The notes: generated by a model from the letters alone, not told the origin. Positions 44,236-53,496 are shown, counted from the first letter of the stretch. The stretch is 64,000 nt of DNA from Necropsobacter rosorum (GCA_000751835.1 CCMQ01000008.1:248001-312000), one strand, 5' to 3'. Translations and numbers: made by a program.

Positions 44236-45186
44236 TTATGCTGCAGCTGTTGCCGTGTTTGCCAATAGGTTATTTAGCGCACGGATATTTTTTATTCCTT
44301 GCTGCTGCAGCCAATGTTGCGCTTGCTGTTCGCTATGTTTGAATGCTTCCGCACTTCCTGCCCAAGTCGCGCGACCGCAGAGTACGCCATTAAATGTTGA
44401 ACCCGCTTGTTTTGCGAAATTTAAGGTGGATTGAAATAATTCCGGGCTAACTCCCGCACTTAAAAAGATAAATGGTAGTTCGGTACATTCGCTTTGTGCC
44501 CGGAAAAATTCTTTTGCGGTTTTTTGACTGTACAGTTCGTCGCCGGTCGTAAATCCTTCCACATAGTTCATGTCCACCGGCACTTCAACTTTCAGTACAT
44601 CAACATTGAAACGCTTGTCGGAGAACAGGATCATCGCATCAATAACCTTATGCGGTTTTAATATTGCGAATTGTTTCTTATCCGAAATTTTATGATCGTA
44701 AGTTAAAAGTTCTAAAAAGAAAGGCATGTCTTCTGCTAAACATTCGGAGCCGACCCGTTCCACAAATGCCTTTTTTATGTCATTAATCCGCATATCCTCA
44801 TCAATATCAATATAAAGCAATAATTTCACCGCATCGGCACCCTGTTCTTTTAAACGTTTAACCGACACCCCATCGATTAAATCCGGAAAACGACCGGTTT
44901 TCGTTTTGTCATAGCCGGTTTTTTCATATGCCATAATTAAGCCGCAATTATTATCTTTAACCGCCGCGGCAGCCCAGCCGAATTCAGGATCCAAAAGAAT
45001 CGCGGAGGCATAAGGCGTAAGTTCTTTGGAAACCAGCGTTTTAAAGGTTTGTATATGCGCGTATGTGGTATTTTCACCCAGCATGCTTTTCAATGCGCCG
45101 CGCTGATCGATCGCTAAAGCACGAAAAATTTTTTCCGGTCCGTATAATTTATTTAAACGTTGTTGCTTTGAAATTGTCATAGCCAT
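44236..45186 (-). CDS. lacD: Class I tagatose-1,6-bisphosphate aldolase (LacD type)
   Basis: LacD cleaves tagatose 1,6-bisphosphate to dihydroxyacetone phosphate and glyceraldehyde 3-phosphate through a lysine Schiff base. The 316 residues fit the LacD family of Gram-positive tagatose pathways. The Schiff-base Lys is K199 in '[13 protein letters not shown]', with '[13 protein letters not shown]', 'LLDPEFGW' and '[12 protein letters not shown]'. It heads the gat operon in the place normally held by gatY. GGAG lies 5 bases before the ATG. A phosphofructokinase-type enzyme must supply the bisphosphate; no tagatose-6-phosphate kinase is in the cluster. Confidence 0.92.
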   Translation of the reverse strand: MAMTISKQQRLNKLYGPEKIFRALAIDQRGALKSMLGENTTYAHIQTFKTLVSKELTPYASAILLDPEFGWAAAAVKDNNCGLIMAYEKTGYDKTKTGRFPDLIDGVSVKRLKEQGADAVKLLLYIDIDEDMRINDIKKAFVERVGSECLAEDMPFFLELLTYDHKISDKKQFAILKPHKVIDAMILFSDKRFNVDVLKVEVPVDMNYVEGFTTGDELYSQKTAKEFFRAQSECTELPFIFLSAGVSPELFQSTLNFAKQAGSTFNGVLCGRATWAGSAEAFKHSEQQAQHWLQQQGIKNIRALNNLLANTATAAA

Positions 45187-45198
45187 TCGTTCTCCATG

Positions 45199-45332
45199 TT
45201 TCGATTCATAATGAAATCTTTTGAATTATTTCGATGTAATATTATTCGAAAGGTTTTGGAAATAAAACAAAAAAGATCTAAATTTTAGAGTTAGATCACA
45301 AAATAAATAAAAGAATAAAAAATAAATCGAAA
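45199..45332 (-). promoter_or_regulatory. Candidate operators and CRP site of the gat operon
   Basis: The AT-rich 273 bases before lacD carry four copies of a TCGAAA-centred motif: TTTCGATT at 45199, TTTCGATG at 45229, ATTCGAAA at 45244 and AATCGAAA at 45325. This fits the multiple-site binding of DeoR-family repressors. A CRP-like site TTAGA-N6-TCACA (45285-45300) is also seen, eight of ten matches. A weak -10 TAATAT lies at 45244-45239. Confidence 0.45.
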
Positions 45333-45400
45333 TAAAAGGGAAGAGACAGAAAGGTTATTTTAATAATATAAGAGATAATATTCGCTAGGTCTTAGCCAAA

Positions 45401-45435
45401 CAAAAAGCCAGCAGATAGAGATATCGCTGGCTTTT
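45401..45435 (-). terminator. Terminator after the YebE-type gene
   Basis: A perfect 10-bp stem (AAAAGCCAGC / GCTGGCTTTT) with a 13-base loop; the minus strand continues TTTTTGTTT. It lies 25 bases after the stop. Confidence 0.85.
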
Positions 45436-45459
45436 GCGGAAAAAACGGCGGATTTTAAA

Positions 45460-46092
45460 CTAAAACCCCGCCTGTTTTTCCAGTTGTTCCACTAATGCAT
45501 CGTCTAAATTCAATGCTTCGGCGAGGTTGGACAGGAAGACGATTTCTTTGCGATCCAATTCGGCGCAGGCGATGCGGGCGGCGAGATACACTTGCGCGGC
45601 TAGTGCCGGGTCGTTGTTGGTTTGGGCGGCGATTTGTGCGATGGAAATCGGGTTGGCGATTTGCTGTTGCAGCCATTGCGATAATTCGGGATTATTGCCC
45701 GCTTCGGTGATGATCGCCTGTTTTTCCTGTTCGGTGATGTTGCCGTCAGCGGCGGCTGCGGCGATCATTACTTGTAGAATTAACCGGCTGTTGTCGGCGT
45801 GGTGTTCCGTGGCGCTGAAATCCTCTTGCGCCACCGGTGTGCTGCTTTGGGTTTGGCTTTGCTGATATTGTTGATAGGCCTGATAGGCAAGGCTGCCTAA
45901 GGCGGCTAATGATCCCAGCTTGGTTAAGCCGGCACCGCCGTTGCGTCCCAGAATCATCGACAGAATACCGATTGCCGCCGCACCGCCGCCGGCTTTGGTG
46001 ATTTTGTCCACGGTGGAATCACTTTCCATGGTTTTGCCGACCTGTTCTTTTGCGGCGGTAAAAACCTGATTCAAAATGCTGTTAAAATCCAT
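45460..46092 (-). CDS. DUF533 protein (YebE family, TerB-like domain)
   Basis: This 210-residue protein has a Gly/Ala-rich hydrophobic stretch (about residues 33-70, 'AGGGAAAIGILSMILG') that probably inserts in the inner membrane. A Gln-rich linker leads to a C-terminal TerB-like helical domain. That domain has an acidic motif 'MIAAAAADGNITEQEKQAI' like the metal-binding loop of TerB proteins. E. coli YebE is a member of the envelope stress response, with unknown biochemical role. It is a single gene between two terminators. Confidence 0.85.
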   Translation of the reverse strand: MDFNSILNQVFTAAKEQVGKTMESDSTVDKITKAGGGAAAIGILSMILGRNGGAGLTKLGSLAALGSLAYQAYQQYQQSQTQSSTPVAQEDFSATEHHADNSRLILQVMIAAAAADGNITEQEKQAIITEAGNNPELSQWLQQQIANPISIAQIAAQTNNDPALAAQVYLAARIACAELDRKEIVFLSNLAEALNLDDALVEQLEKQAGF

Positions 46093-46182
46093 AATTGAGT
46101 TCCTTATTGTGTTGTCTTGATTGACATTTACTTTGTCGCTTTTTTTATGGATTAGTTCAAATGCAAAATAGCGCGGATATAA

Positions 46183-46221
46183 AAAGTGCGGTGAAAACAG
46201 GTTAAATTTTCACCGCACTTT
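46183..46221 (-). terminator. Terminator made of an inverted USS pair, after the autotransporter
   Basis: AAAGTGCGGTGAAAA and its exact complement form a perfect 15-bp stem with a 9-base loop. Both arms contain the full USS. On the minus strand TTTTTATA follows, so it is a strong terminator for the autotransporter gene. Confidence 0.85.
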
Positions 46222-46241
46222 GTTGACAGGTCATTATGTCA

Positions 46242-49052
46242 TCAGAAACTGAAGCCTATCCGTCCGTTGAGGGTGGTGCCTTTGCCGCGCTGGAACAGCC
46301 GCTGTTTGATCTCCAGCCCGATAGACCAGCCGTTGCGGGCAAGCTGGGCGCCGGCGCCGAAATCCAGTCCGTCCTGTCCGAAGGAGGTGGCTTGGCTGTC
46401 CAGCGTGATGGTGTCAAATGTGCTGTGCAGTTTGGTTTTTCCTCCGTTCAGGCGGTAGGCGTAATCCAGTGCGATATCCGGGGTGATCCGCCAGCCGGAC
46501 AGCTCAAGGGTTTTGTTCAGCCGCAGACCGGACACAAGATTAACATCCGTGCGATTAAAGCGTGCGGTGGACAGCGCAAACTCGCCGCTTTCCTGTAAGG
46601 CGTTGAGGTGAGTGTGAACCAGCTGTACGCCGACCGTCGGTTCAACGCGCCAGTTGCGGGACGGTAAGCCATAACCGCCGCGCAATTCAGCACCGCTCAG
46701 CCAGCCTTTGGTATTGCCGGTCGCCAGCGTTTTGCCGTTAAAGGTGCGCTGCTGGCGATAATAAATATGGGCGAGATCGGCGGATAATTCGGCAAACCAG
46801 CCGTTTGATGCCGGCATATAACGCAGCGCCACGCCGGCATGACGCTGTTTGAGCGTGGCATCGGCCTGTTGTTTGCGAATATCGGATTTAGCGTGACCGA
46901 AACGGGCGCTGAGCAACAGTTTATCGTCGGCTTTATAGACCAGCCCCATCCCGCTGCCATGGGTTTCGAACTCGGCTTTTTGCGCCGCCGGTGAATTATC
47001 GGAGCGGTAGTTATCGCCCTGCGATTGCGCCCATACATTTAGCTGATGCAGCGCGGCATCACGATAGCGCAAGTGAGTGCCGCTTTGATTCAGCTGTGCG
47101 CTGAAGCGGTGACGCAGAAATTCGATGCTGTCGGCATAAATGCCGTTGCTGACGGCGTAATGGAAGTGCTGTAGGTTGTGGTTTTCCAGCGCCTGTTGCA
47201 GCCAGTCGTTATAAATTCCCCGCCGCCATGCCATTTTGCCGTCGCGCAAGGCATTCAGCAGGCGCAACCCGCTTTGCCCGTTGACATCGGCGTTCGGATC
47301 ACTGATGGCCTGATTTTTATTGGCTTTTAGCTCGATTCCGTCCGCTTTGAAATACAGATCCTGACGTAATCCTTGTTGAAAAAGCACCGCACTTTGGCTG
47401 ACATTGCTGAAGCCGCCTTGATAGGTCGCACCGTTTTTAACGGTCAGAATCCGGCTGATGGTTTGCCCCGCTTTGCGGTTTTGCAGCAGGGATTCCGCTG
47501 TGCTCAGTGTACCGTCTAATGTTACTCGGGTATGCTTACCTTGCGCGGTGATGCCCTGTGCGGACAACATATCCAGACGGCTGTTTCGGTCGGCGAGAAA
47601 TGCGCGGTTTACCGTTAAGGCGTTTACTCCTAAGGCGGCATGGTTGTTGACATTATCAGCGGAAGTGGCGCCGTTGAGCACCAGTTTTCCTTGGTTGATA
47701 TTGAGGGTTCGAATGCGGTTATTGGCGCCGTTTAAGGTTAATGTGGCCTCGCCCGTTTTGCTCAGAGCAAATTCCGTGGTCAGCGTGTTGGACCAGCTGT
47801 CATCCCGGTTTAGCCGGTAGGTTTCGTCGCGCAGCAGTGCCGCCGGGCCCTGAATGGCTTTTGACAGATTGACCAAACCCCAGCCGTATTGCTCGTCCAC
47901 GCCTTTTTTGCCTAAATCCGTGGCGGTCGTCAGCAGAGTATCCCGCACTTGAGTCGGGGTGAAATAGTCAAACCGCTGTTTCAGTACCGCCAGCGAACCG
48001 GTGACGGTTGGCGCGGCGAAAGAGGTACCCGATTGGTTTTGCAGATTCGGGATTTTTTGCCCCTGTTCCGCGCCGCCGGTCGAAAGCACGGTTAAATCGC
48101 CGGGCGCGGCGATGCACCAGTTTTTGCTTACGCCGCAACGGTTGGAATAACTGGTGATCCGTTTGTTTTTATCCACCGCCACTACGGATAAATAATGGGA
48201 TTCCAGCTCGGGCAGATAGCGCGGCAGGGCGGCAAGAATGCCCGGTTGCTGTTTGTTTTCGTTGCCGGCGGCGAAAACCAGGAGCACGCCTCTTTTAGCC
48301 GTTTGTCGGATCGCGTCTATCAAGCGGTTTTTATCCCCTTGATGACGAATGGGGTTTTGGTAGCGCTTATCCAGTTCCTGTGCGCTGTTGTCGACGGCGT
48401 CTTCGTTCCAGCTGTTATTGATCGCCAGCACATTATGTTGCGCGACTTTTTGCAGCGCGGCGGCCAGCAGCACGCGTTGTCCTTCGGCGTCTTTACCGAA
48501 CAGCAGGGCGTCATCCTGTGCGTTGGATTGGCCGCCGGCCAGATGACGGTTTTGCCGTTTATCGTTATTTTCTTCGTCATCATCACGATCGCCGTTCGGT
48601 TCATATTGGGCGACGTAAAGCTGGCTGCCTTTGGCCACTCCGCCGTAATAACCGACCTGCGGCAGGGATTTGGCGCCGATTATGCCGCTGACCTGACCGC
48701 CGTGCATGGCGTACACCTTATGTTTTTTGCCCTGTTCGTCTTTTTCCATTTCCGTATCGTAGCGGCGCGGATCAATGCGGATTTTTTCGCCCTTTTCTTC
48801 CACCTCCAATATCAGCGCATGGATTTTGTCGCGGTTGAGCTGCGGATGTTCCAGCATAAACCCGCTGTCCACCACGCCGAGATTAACGCCCTGACCGGAA
48901 TATTGTGCCGAGATTTGCGGATTTAATCCGATCAGTTCATGCGGATTTTGCACCGGCTCGTTTGTGTCTTCCTCGCCGTAAGCCGGTGCGCTCAGCGCGC
49001 AGGCGACGGAAAGCGCAGTCAATGTGTGACGAAATGCGTGACCCTTCATCAA
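46242..49052 (-). CDS. Subtilisin-like serine protease autotransporter (AasP/NalP/SphB1 type)
   Basis: This 936-residue surface protease is a type V secretion autotransporter. A signal peptide (about residues 1-24) is followed by an S8 subtilase domain with the full triad: Asp62 ('LGVVDSGFM'), His117 ('AMHGGQVSG') and Ser344 ('SGTSFAAPTVTG'), with oxyanion Asn264 ('AAGNEN'). A linker of beta-helix-like repeats (about 410-590) leads to a C-terminal 12-strand translocator barrel of about 280 residues ending in Phe ('LNGRIGFSF'). Related enzymes in Actinobacillus (AasP) and Neisseria (NalP) process other surface proteins. NalP and AasP are lipoproteins, but no lipobox is seen here. It is transcribed alone. 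Confidence 0.93.
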   Translation of the reverse strand: MMKGHAFRHTLTALSVACALSAPAYGEEDTNEPVQNPHELIGLNPQISAQYSGQGVNLGVVDSGFMLEHPQLNRDKIHALILEVEEKGEKIRIDPRRYDTEMEKDEQGKKHKVYAMHGGQVSGIIGAKSLPQVGYYGGVAKGSQLYVAQYEPNGDRDDDEENNDKRQNRHLAGGQSNAQDDALLFGKDAEGQRVLLAAALQKVAQHNVLAINNSWNEDAVDNSAQELDKRYQNPIRHQGDKNRLIDAIRQTAKRGVLLVFAAGNENKQQPGILAALPRYLPELESHYLSVVAVDKNKRITSYSNRCGVSKNWCIAAPGDLTVLSTGGAEQGQKIPNLQNQSGTSFAAPTVTGSLAVLKQRFDYFTPTQVRDTLLTTATDLGKKGVDEQYGWGLVNLSKAIQGPAALLRDETYRLNRDDSWSNTLTTEFALSKTGEATLTLNGANNRIRTLNINQGKLVLNGATSADNVNNHAALGVNALTVNRAFLADRNSRLDMLSAQGITAQGKHTRVTLDGTLSTAESLLQNRKAGQTISRILTVKNGATYQGGFSNVSQSAVLFQQGLRQDLYFKADGIELKANKNQAISDPNADVNGQSGLRLLNALRDGKMAWRRGIYNDWLQQALENHNLQHFHYAVSNGIYADSIEFLRHRFSAQLNQSGTHLRYRDAALHQLNVWAQSQGDNYRSDNSPAAQKAEFETHGSGMGLVYKADDKLLLSARFGHAKSDIRKQQADATLKQRHAGVALRYMPASNGWFAELSADLAHIYYRQQRTFNGKTLATGNTKGWLSGAELRGGYGLPSRNWRVEPTVGVQLVHTHLNALQESGEFALSTARFNRTDVNLVSGLRLNKTLELSGWRITPDIALDYAYRLNGGKTKLHSTFDTITLDSQATSFGQDGLDFGAGAQLARNGWSIGLEIKQRLFQRGKGTTLNGRIGFSF

Positions 49053-49200
49053 AGTACCCCTTAAATGTATTAAAAATGGTTTTTTATTATTGTTAATGAT
49101 GCAAACGCGTTATTTTTTAACAAAAAATAAGAAAACACAAATAAATAAAGGTCTGACCAGATAATAATGAAAAATCGACGATTTCAGGCGGTTTAATTAT

Positions 49201-49233
49201 TGAATAAAAATAAGCCGGTAGATTGCCGACTTA
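49201..49233 (-). terminator. Terminator after the GST-like gene
   Basis: An 8-bp stem (TAAGTCGG / CCGGCTTA on the minus strand, one T-G wobble) followed by TTTTTATT. It lies 67 bases after the stop. Confidence 0.6.
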
Positions 49234-49299
49234 CAGATTGATGAAAGGGAAAAGCGGCGCATTGGGTTAAAAAACAGGCAAAAATAACACCGCACTTTT

Positions 49300-49926
49300 T
49301 TATTGCGGCGGCATTACCGGTTTCGTTTCTGCCAGACAAGGATATAAGGCGTTCATGCGTTGTGCCCATTGGGCTAACTGCGGCATGGCGGCATAATCGT
49401 CGGCGCCGGTCACATTCGCGCGGAACAATAAAAAATCGATCAGGCAAACGGTATAAAGCGTGCCGATGTTTAATGCCGTGCCGAAAGGTTCCAGTTGTTG
49501 GGTGATGAGTTGTAATGTGCGGTCGTTACGCTGCAGAATTTGTTGATGACGGCTGAGCCACCATTCCTGCTGCGGACGAAACATGCGTTCCGGCAGCATT
49601 AAACCGACCAGATTTTCCAGCACGCCTTCCGCCAGCGCATACAATTCCATGACTTTCCAGCGTTTTTGATCTTGCGGGAACAACGTGGGTTGTTTGCCGA
49701 TAGAATCCAGATATTCTGCGATCACGCTGCTGTTCAGCAGCCAGTCGCCGTTATCCAGCTGCAATGCCGGCACGCGACCTAGCGGGTTGTCCTGATTGTG
49801 CGGGGATTGTGCCGAAAACGGGCGGGTGACCAGCAATAATTCGATGTGATCCTGCAAATCATGATAGTGCGCGACGGCGCGGGCTTTGCGCACAAACGGG
49901 CTGGTGGTGGAATACCAAAGTTTCAT
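49300..49926 (-). CDS. Glutathione S-transferase family protein (YibF-like)
   Basis: This 208-residue protein has an N-terminal thioredoxin-like domain ('MKLWYSTTSPFVRKARAVAH', with Ser at the usual catalytic position) and the cis-Pro stretch 'PLGRVPALQL'. The glutathione-binding 'LLNSSVIAEYLD' follows. The C-terminal half is helical. The closest known type is E. coli YibF, of unknown physiological role. It is separated from ilvC by a terminator and is a single gene. Confidence 0.88.
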   Translation of the reverse strand: MKLWYSTTSPFVRKARAVAHYHDLQDHIELLLVTRPFSAQSPHNQDNPLGRVPALQLDNGDWLLNSSVIAEYLDSIGKQPTLFPQDQKRWKVMELYALAEGVLENLVGLMLPERMFRPQQEWWLSRHQQILQRNDRTLQLITQQLEPFGTALNIGTLYTVCLIDFLLFRANVTGADDYAAMPQLAQWAQRMNALYPCLAETKPVMPPQ

Positions 49927-49945
49927 TTTTCCTCCTGAGCGAAAT

Positions 49946-49970
49946 AAAAAAGGCGGAAATTAATCCGCCT
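49946..49970 (-). terminator. Terminator after ilvC
   Basis: A perfect 7-bp stem (AGGCGGA / TCCGCCT) with a 6-base loop; the minus strand continues TTTTTATTT. It begins 10 bases after the ilvC stop. Confidence 0.85.
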
Positions 49971-49979
49971 CTGTTTGCT

Positions 49980-51461
49980 TTAGCCTTGTGAAGAAATGCG
50001 TTTCATATCGGTCATATAGCCGCGCAATTCCTGACCGATTAATTCGACCGGGTGATTGCGGATGGCATCGTTGACATCACGCAGGGTGATATTGTCGATC
50101 GCGCCGGCCGGGGTCGGTTCGCCCAGATCACCGCGTTGCAGCTGCGGCACGATTTCTTTGGCCAGAATCGGAGTCGCCACGTTGGCGAACAGATAGTTGC
50201 CGTATTCCGCCGTGTCGGAAATCACCACGTTCATTTCATACAGGCGTTTGCGTGCGATAGTGTTAGCGATCAACGGCAGTTCGTGCAGCGATTCGTAGTA
50301 AGCGGATTCTTCATAAATACCGGCGGAAACCATGGTGTCGAATGCCAGTTCGACGCCGGCTTTGACCAAGGCGATCATAAATACGCCGTTGTCGAAATAT
50401 TCCTGTTCGCTGATTTGGATGCCGTCGGCTTTCGGCGCGTTTTCAAATGCGGTTTTGCCGGTTTCTTCACGCCATTTCAATAAGTTGGCGTCGCCGTTCG
50501 CCCAGTCTTCCATCATCACGCGGGAAAATTCGCCGCTGATAATATCGTCCATGTGTTTTTTGAACAGAAAATCCAGTTTTTCTTTGATTTGCTCGGAAAG
50601 TTCGAAGGCGCGTAATTTAGCGCTGTTGGACAGCCGATCCATCATCAGAGTGATACCGCCCTGTTTCAGCGCTTCGGTGATAATTTCCCAACCGTACTGG
50701 ATTAATTTGCCCGCATAGGCCGGATCTTTGCCGTCCGCCACCAGTTTATCGTAACAAACGATGGAACCGGCCTGCAGCATGCCGCACAAAATGGTTTGTT
50801 CGCCCATTAAATCGGATTTTACTTCCGCCACAAAAGAGGATTCCAGCACGCCCGCACGATGACCGCCGGTGGCCGCCGCCCAGGCTTTGGCAATGGCCAA
50901 ACCTTCGCCCTGCGGATCATTTTCCGGGTGTACGGCGATTAATGTCGGCACGCCGAATCCGCGTTTGTATTCTTCGCGCACTTCCGTACCCGGACATTTC
51001 GGCGCCACCATGACCACGGTAATGTCTTTGCGGATCTGTTCGCCCACTTCAACGATGTTCAGACCGTGGGAATAGCCGAGCGCCGCGCCTTTTTTGATTA
51101 ACGGCATGATATCCGCCACCACTTTGCTGTGCTGTTTGTCCGGTGTCAGGTTAATGATTAAATCCGCCTCCGGGATTACCTGTTCATAAGTGCCGACCTT
51201 AAAGCCGTTTTCTGTCGCCCGCCGGAAAGAGGCGCGTTTTTCCGCAATGGCCTGCGGACGCAGGGCGTAGCTGATATCCAGACCGGAATCGCGCATATTC
51301 AGCCCCTGATTCAGGCCTTGCGCACCGCAACCGACGATAACGATTTTTTTGCCTTTCAGAAAATTCGCTTCATCGGCAAATTCTTCGCGCGCCATAAAGC
51401 GGCAGCGGCCTAATTGATCTAATTGTTGACGTAAATTTAAGGTATTGAAATAGTTAGCCAT
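49980..51461 (-). CDS. ilvC: Ketol-acid reductoisomerase (class II)
   Basis: IlvC converts acetolactate and acetohydroxybutyrate to dihydroxy acids in isoleucine and valine synthesis, using NADPH and magnesium. The 493 residues are the long, class II form of enteric bacteria, with a duplicated C-terminal knot. The NADPH motif is '[19 protein letters not shown]'. '[19 protein letters not shown]' and '[15 protein letters not shown]' supply metal ligands. It is divergent from ilvY, its activator, across 243 bases that hold a promoter and LysR-type sites. Confidence 0.98.
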   Translation of the reverse strand: MANYFNTLNLRQQLDQLGRCRFMAREEFADEANFLKGKKIVIVGCGAQGLNQGLNMRDSGLDISYALRPQAIAEKRASFRRATENGFKVGTYEQVIPEADLIINLTPDKQHSKVVADIMPLIKKGAALGYSHGLNIVEVGEQIRKDITVVMVAPKCPGTEVREEYKRGFGVPTLIAVHPENDPQGEGLAIAKAWAAATGGHRAGVLESSFVAEVKSDLMGEQTILCGMLQAGSIVCYDKLVADGKDPAYAGKLIQYGWEIITEALKQGGITLMMDRLSNSAKLRAFELSEQIKEKLDFLFKKHMDDIISGEFSRVMMEDWANGDANLLKWREETGKTAFENAPKADGIQISEQEYFDNGVFMIALVKAGVELAFDTMVSAGIYEESAYYESLHELPLIANTIARKRLYEMNVVISDTAEYGNYLFANVATPILAKEIVPQLQRGDLGEPTPAGAIDNITLRDVNDAIRNHPVELIGQELRGYMTDMKRISSQG

Positions 51462-51502
51462 GTTTTATCCTCTGTGTGTGAATAACGGGTGTGAGCTTGG
51501 GT

Positions 51503-51589
51503 TTGCATATTGTAATGATAAAAATTATACGCCTTTTTATTGTTGCGTAAATTGATATTATCGGGATGTAATATTGCGTTTTTTGCAAT
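51503..51589 (-). promoter_or_regulatory. ilvC promoter and candidate IlvY operators
   Basis: The ilvC promoter on the minus strand has TATAAT (51529-51524) and a poor -35 TTTACG 16 bases upstream, as expected for an activated gene. Two T-N11-A motifs of LysR type flank it: ATTGC-N7-GCAAT at 51573-51589, and TTGCATATTGTAA at 51503-51515. An inverted USS pair (51609-51620 and 51659-51670) lies between these and ilvY. Confidence 0.5.
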
Positions 51590-51704
51590 CAAGGATTATG
51601 CTACCGGACAAAAGTGCGGTGCTTTTTTTCTGCGTTTTAAAAAACCGGGTAAAAACCGACCGCACTTTTGCCTGTCCGCAGACCTTTATTTTAACGGCGA
51701 AACG

Positions 51705-52583
51705 ATGAACTTTGACGATCTCGAGCTTTTCTTACACCTCAGCGAAAGCACTCACTTCAGTAAAACCGCGGCGCAGAACCATATGTCGCCTTCCACCTTA
51801 TCCCGCCGGATCCAGCGTCTGGAAGAGGAGCTGGGGCAGGTGCTGCTGATCCGCGATAATCGTCGGGTATCGCTTACGCCGTCGGGCGAGCTGTTTTTGC
51901 ATTTCGCCCGCCAGTGCGGGCAGCAATGGCAGCAGCTGAAACAACAGTTAGCCACTTATCACGCGGAATTGAGCGGCGAATTAAAGCTGTTTTGTTCGGT
52001 TACCGCCGCTTACAGCCATTTGCCGCCGCTGCTGGAGAAATTTCGTTTCCGCTATCCGAAAGTGGAAATTCAGCTCACTACCGGCGATCCGGCACAGGCG
52101 GTACAGCTGGTACAGACCCAGCAGGTGGATTTGGCACTGGCGGGACGGCCGGCGGTGTTGCCGCATAATCTGATTTTTCATTATATGGACGACATCACCC
52201 TGTCGCTGATTGCGCCGCGTATCGCCTGCACGGCGACACAACTATTGCAGCAAAGCCCGCCGGACTGGCAGAAAATCCCCTTTATCCTGCCGGTGGAAGG
52301 CCCGGCACGCCAGCGTATTGATCAATGGTTTCGGCAGCAGAAAATCAAACATCCGACCGTTTACGCCACCGTGGCCGGCCATGAGGGCATCGTATCTATG
52401 GTGGCGCTGGGTTGCGGGCTGGCGATGTTGCCTGATGTGGTGATTAAAAACAGCCCGCTGAACAGTCAGATATCGACGCTGGCGGTAAATACGCCGATCG
52501 TGCCCTTCGAGCTGGGCGTTTGCGTGCAAAAGAAATCGCTGGCATTGCCGTTAATCCGTGCATTTTGGCAAATGTTGGGGTAA
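51705..52583 (+). CDS. ilvY: LysR-family activator IlvY
   Basis: IlvY activates ilvC in the presence of acetolactate or acetohydroxybutyrate and represses itself. The chosen ATG at 51705 gives 292 residues starting MNFDDLELFLHLSESTHFSK, the normal IlvY N-terminus; the longer frame from 51540 would span the operators. The winged helix-turn-helix is in 'SKTAAQNHMSPSTLSRRIQR'. The rest is a periplasmic-binding-type effector domain ('GCGLAMLPDVVIKN' near the end). Divergence from ilvC supports the name. Confidence 0.95.
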   Translation: MNFDDLELFLHLSESTHFSKTAAQNHMSPSTLSRRIQRLEEELGQVLLIRDNRRVSLTPSGELFLHFARQCGQQWQQLKQQLATYHAELSGELKLFCSVTAAYSHLPPLLEKFRFRYPKVEIQLTTGDPAQAVQLVQTQQVDLALAGRPAVLPHNLIFHYMDDITLSLIAPRIACTATQLLQQSPPDWQKIPFILPVEGPARQRIDQWFRQQKIKHPTVYATVAGHEGIVSMVALGCGLAMLPDVVIKNSPLNSQISTLAVNTPIVPFELGVCVQKKSLALPLIRAFWQMLG

Positions 52584-52617
52584 AGTGCGGTATGATTTCG
52601 CAACGTTTGGGGGAAAT

Positions 52618-53496
52618 ATGTTAAAGGGTGTCGCATTCTCGCTTTCCGCATCGGTGTTATTCGGCTACATTTATTATTTTTCCACCCTGCTGTTGCCGTT
52701 AAACGGCGAGGACATTTTCGGCTATCGCGTGATTTTTACCACCCCTTTTATCATCGCCGCGATTTTTGTCTTTAAACAGAAATATGTGCTGGTGGCGCAT
52801 TTAAAACGAATAAAACGACAGCCGTGGTTATTGCTGGTCTTCTGCTTTAACAGTGCGATGATGGGCTTTCAAATGTGGCTTTTTCTCTGGGCGCCGAATA
52901 ACGGCAGCGCGCTCAGCGTGTCTTTCGGTTACCTGCTGTTACCGTTGGTGATGGTGGCGGCGGGACGGTTGTTTTTCAAAGAAAATATTTCCACACTACG
53001 CGCCTGGGCGATTTTTATCGCCACCGCCGGCGTCATTTCCAATATCGCACTCAAAGGCGGCTTATCCTGGGAAAGCAGCGCCGTCTGCGGATATGCGGTT
53101 TATTTTATGCTGCGAAAATGGCTGAATCTGGCCGATATCGCCAGTTTCGCCATTGAAATCCTGCTGCTTTTGCCGGTATGTATTTATTTCGCGTTTCAAG
53201 TGGATATCGGACAAATCGAAAACCTTAATCCGAATATTATGTGGCTGTTGCTCGCCCTCGGTTTATTCAGCGGGATCGCTTTTAATGCCTACATCGCCGC
53301 CAGCAATATATTGCCTATCAATCTGCTGGGCCTGCTCGGCTACGTCGAACCGATCATGATGCTGACCATCTCCCTGCTTATCGGCGAAACCATCCACCCC
53401 GAAACCTATCCGCTGTTTATCTGCCTGATCGTCGCCATGGGGCTGATTGTAGGGGATGGTATCCGGGCTATGCAAAAAAACCGATATATGCGGTAG
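52618..53496 (+). CDS. rarD: EamA-family transporter RarD
   Basis: RarD is an inner-membrane protein of the EamA/drug-metabolite transporter superfamily, 292 residues with ten predicted membrane helices. 'GVAFSLSASVLFGYIYYFS' and 'VSFGYLLLPLVMVAAGRLFF' are typical of RarD. 'LLGLLGYVEPIMMLTISLLIG' marks the second EamA repeat. The substrate is not known; chloramphenicol sensitivity gave it its name. The start follows GGGGGAAAT. It is 34 bases after ilvY and convergent with the AT-rich block that follows. Confidence 0.9.
   Translation: MLKGVAFSLSASVLFGYIYYFSTLLLPLNGEDIFGYRVIFTTPFIIAAIFVFKQKYVLVAHLKRIKRQPWLLLVFCFNSAMMGFQMWLFLWAPNNGSALSVSFGYLLLPLVMVAAGRLFFKENISTLRAWAIFIATAGVISNIALKGGLSWESSAVCGYAVYFMLRKWLNLADIASFAIEILLLLPVCIYFAFQVDIGQIENLNPNIMWLLLALGLFSGIAFNAYIAASNILPINLLGLLGYVEPIMMLTISLLIGETIHPETYPLFICLIVAMGLIVGDGIRAMQKNRYMR

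Noticed and set aside
48195-48926. 243-codon plus-strand ORF inside the autotransporter gene
   Set aside because: It is antisense to the subtilase domain, which has an intact catalytic triad and family similarity. The antisense product resembles no known protein.
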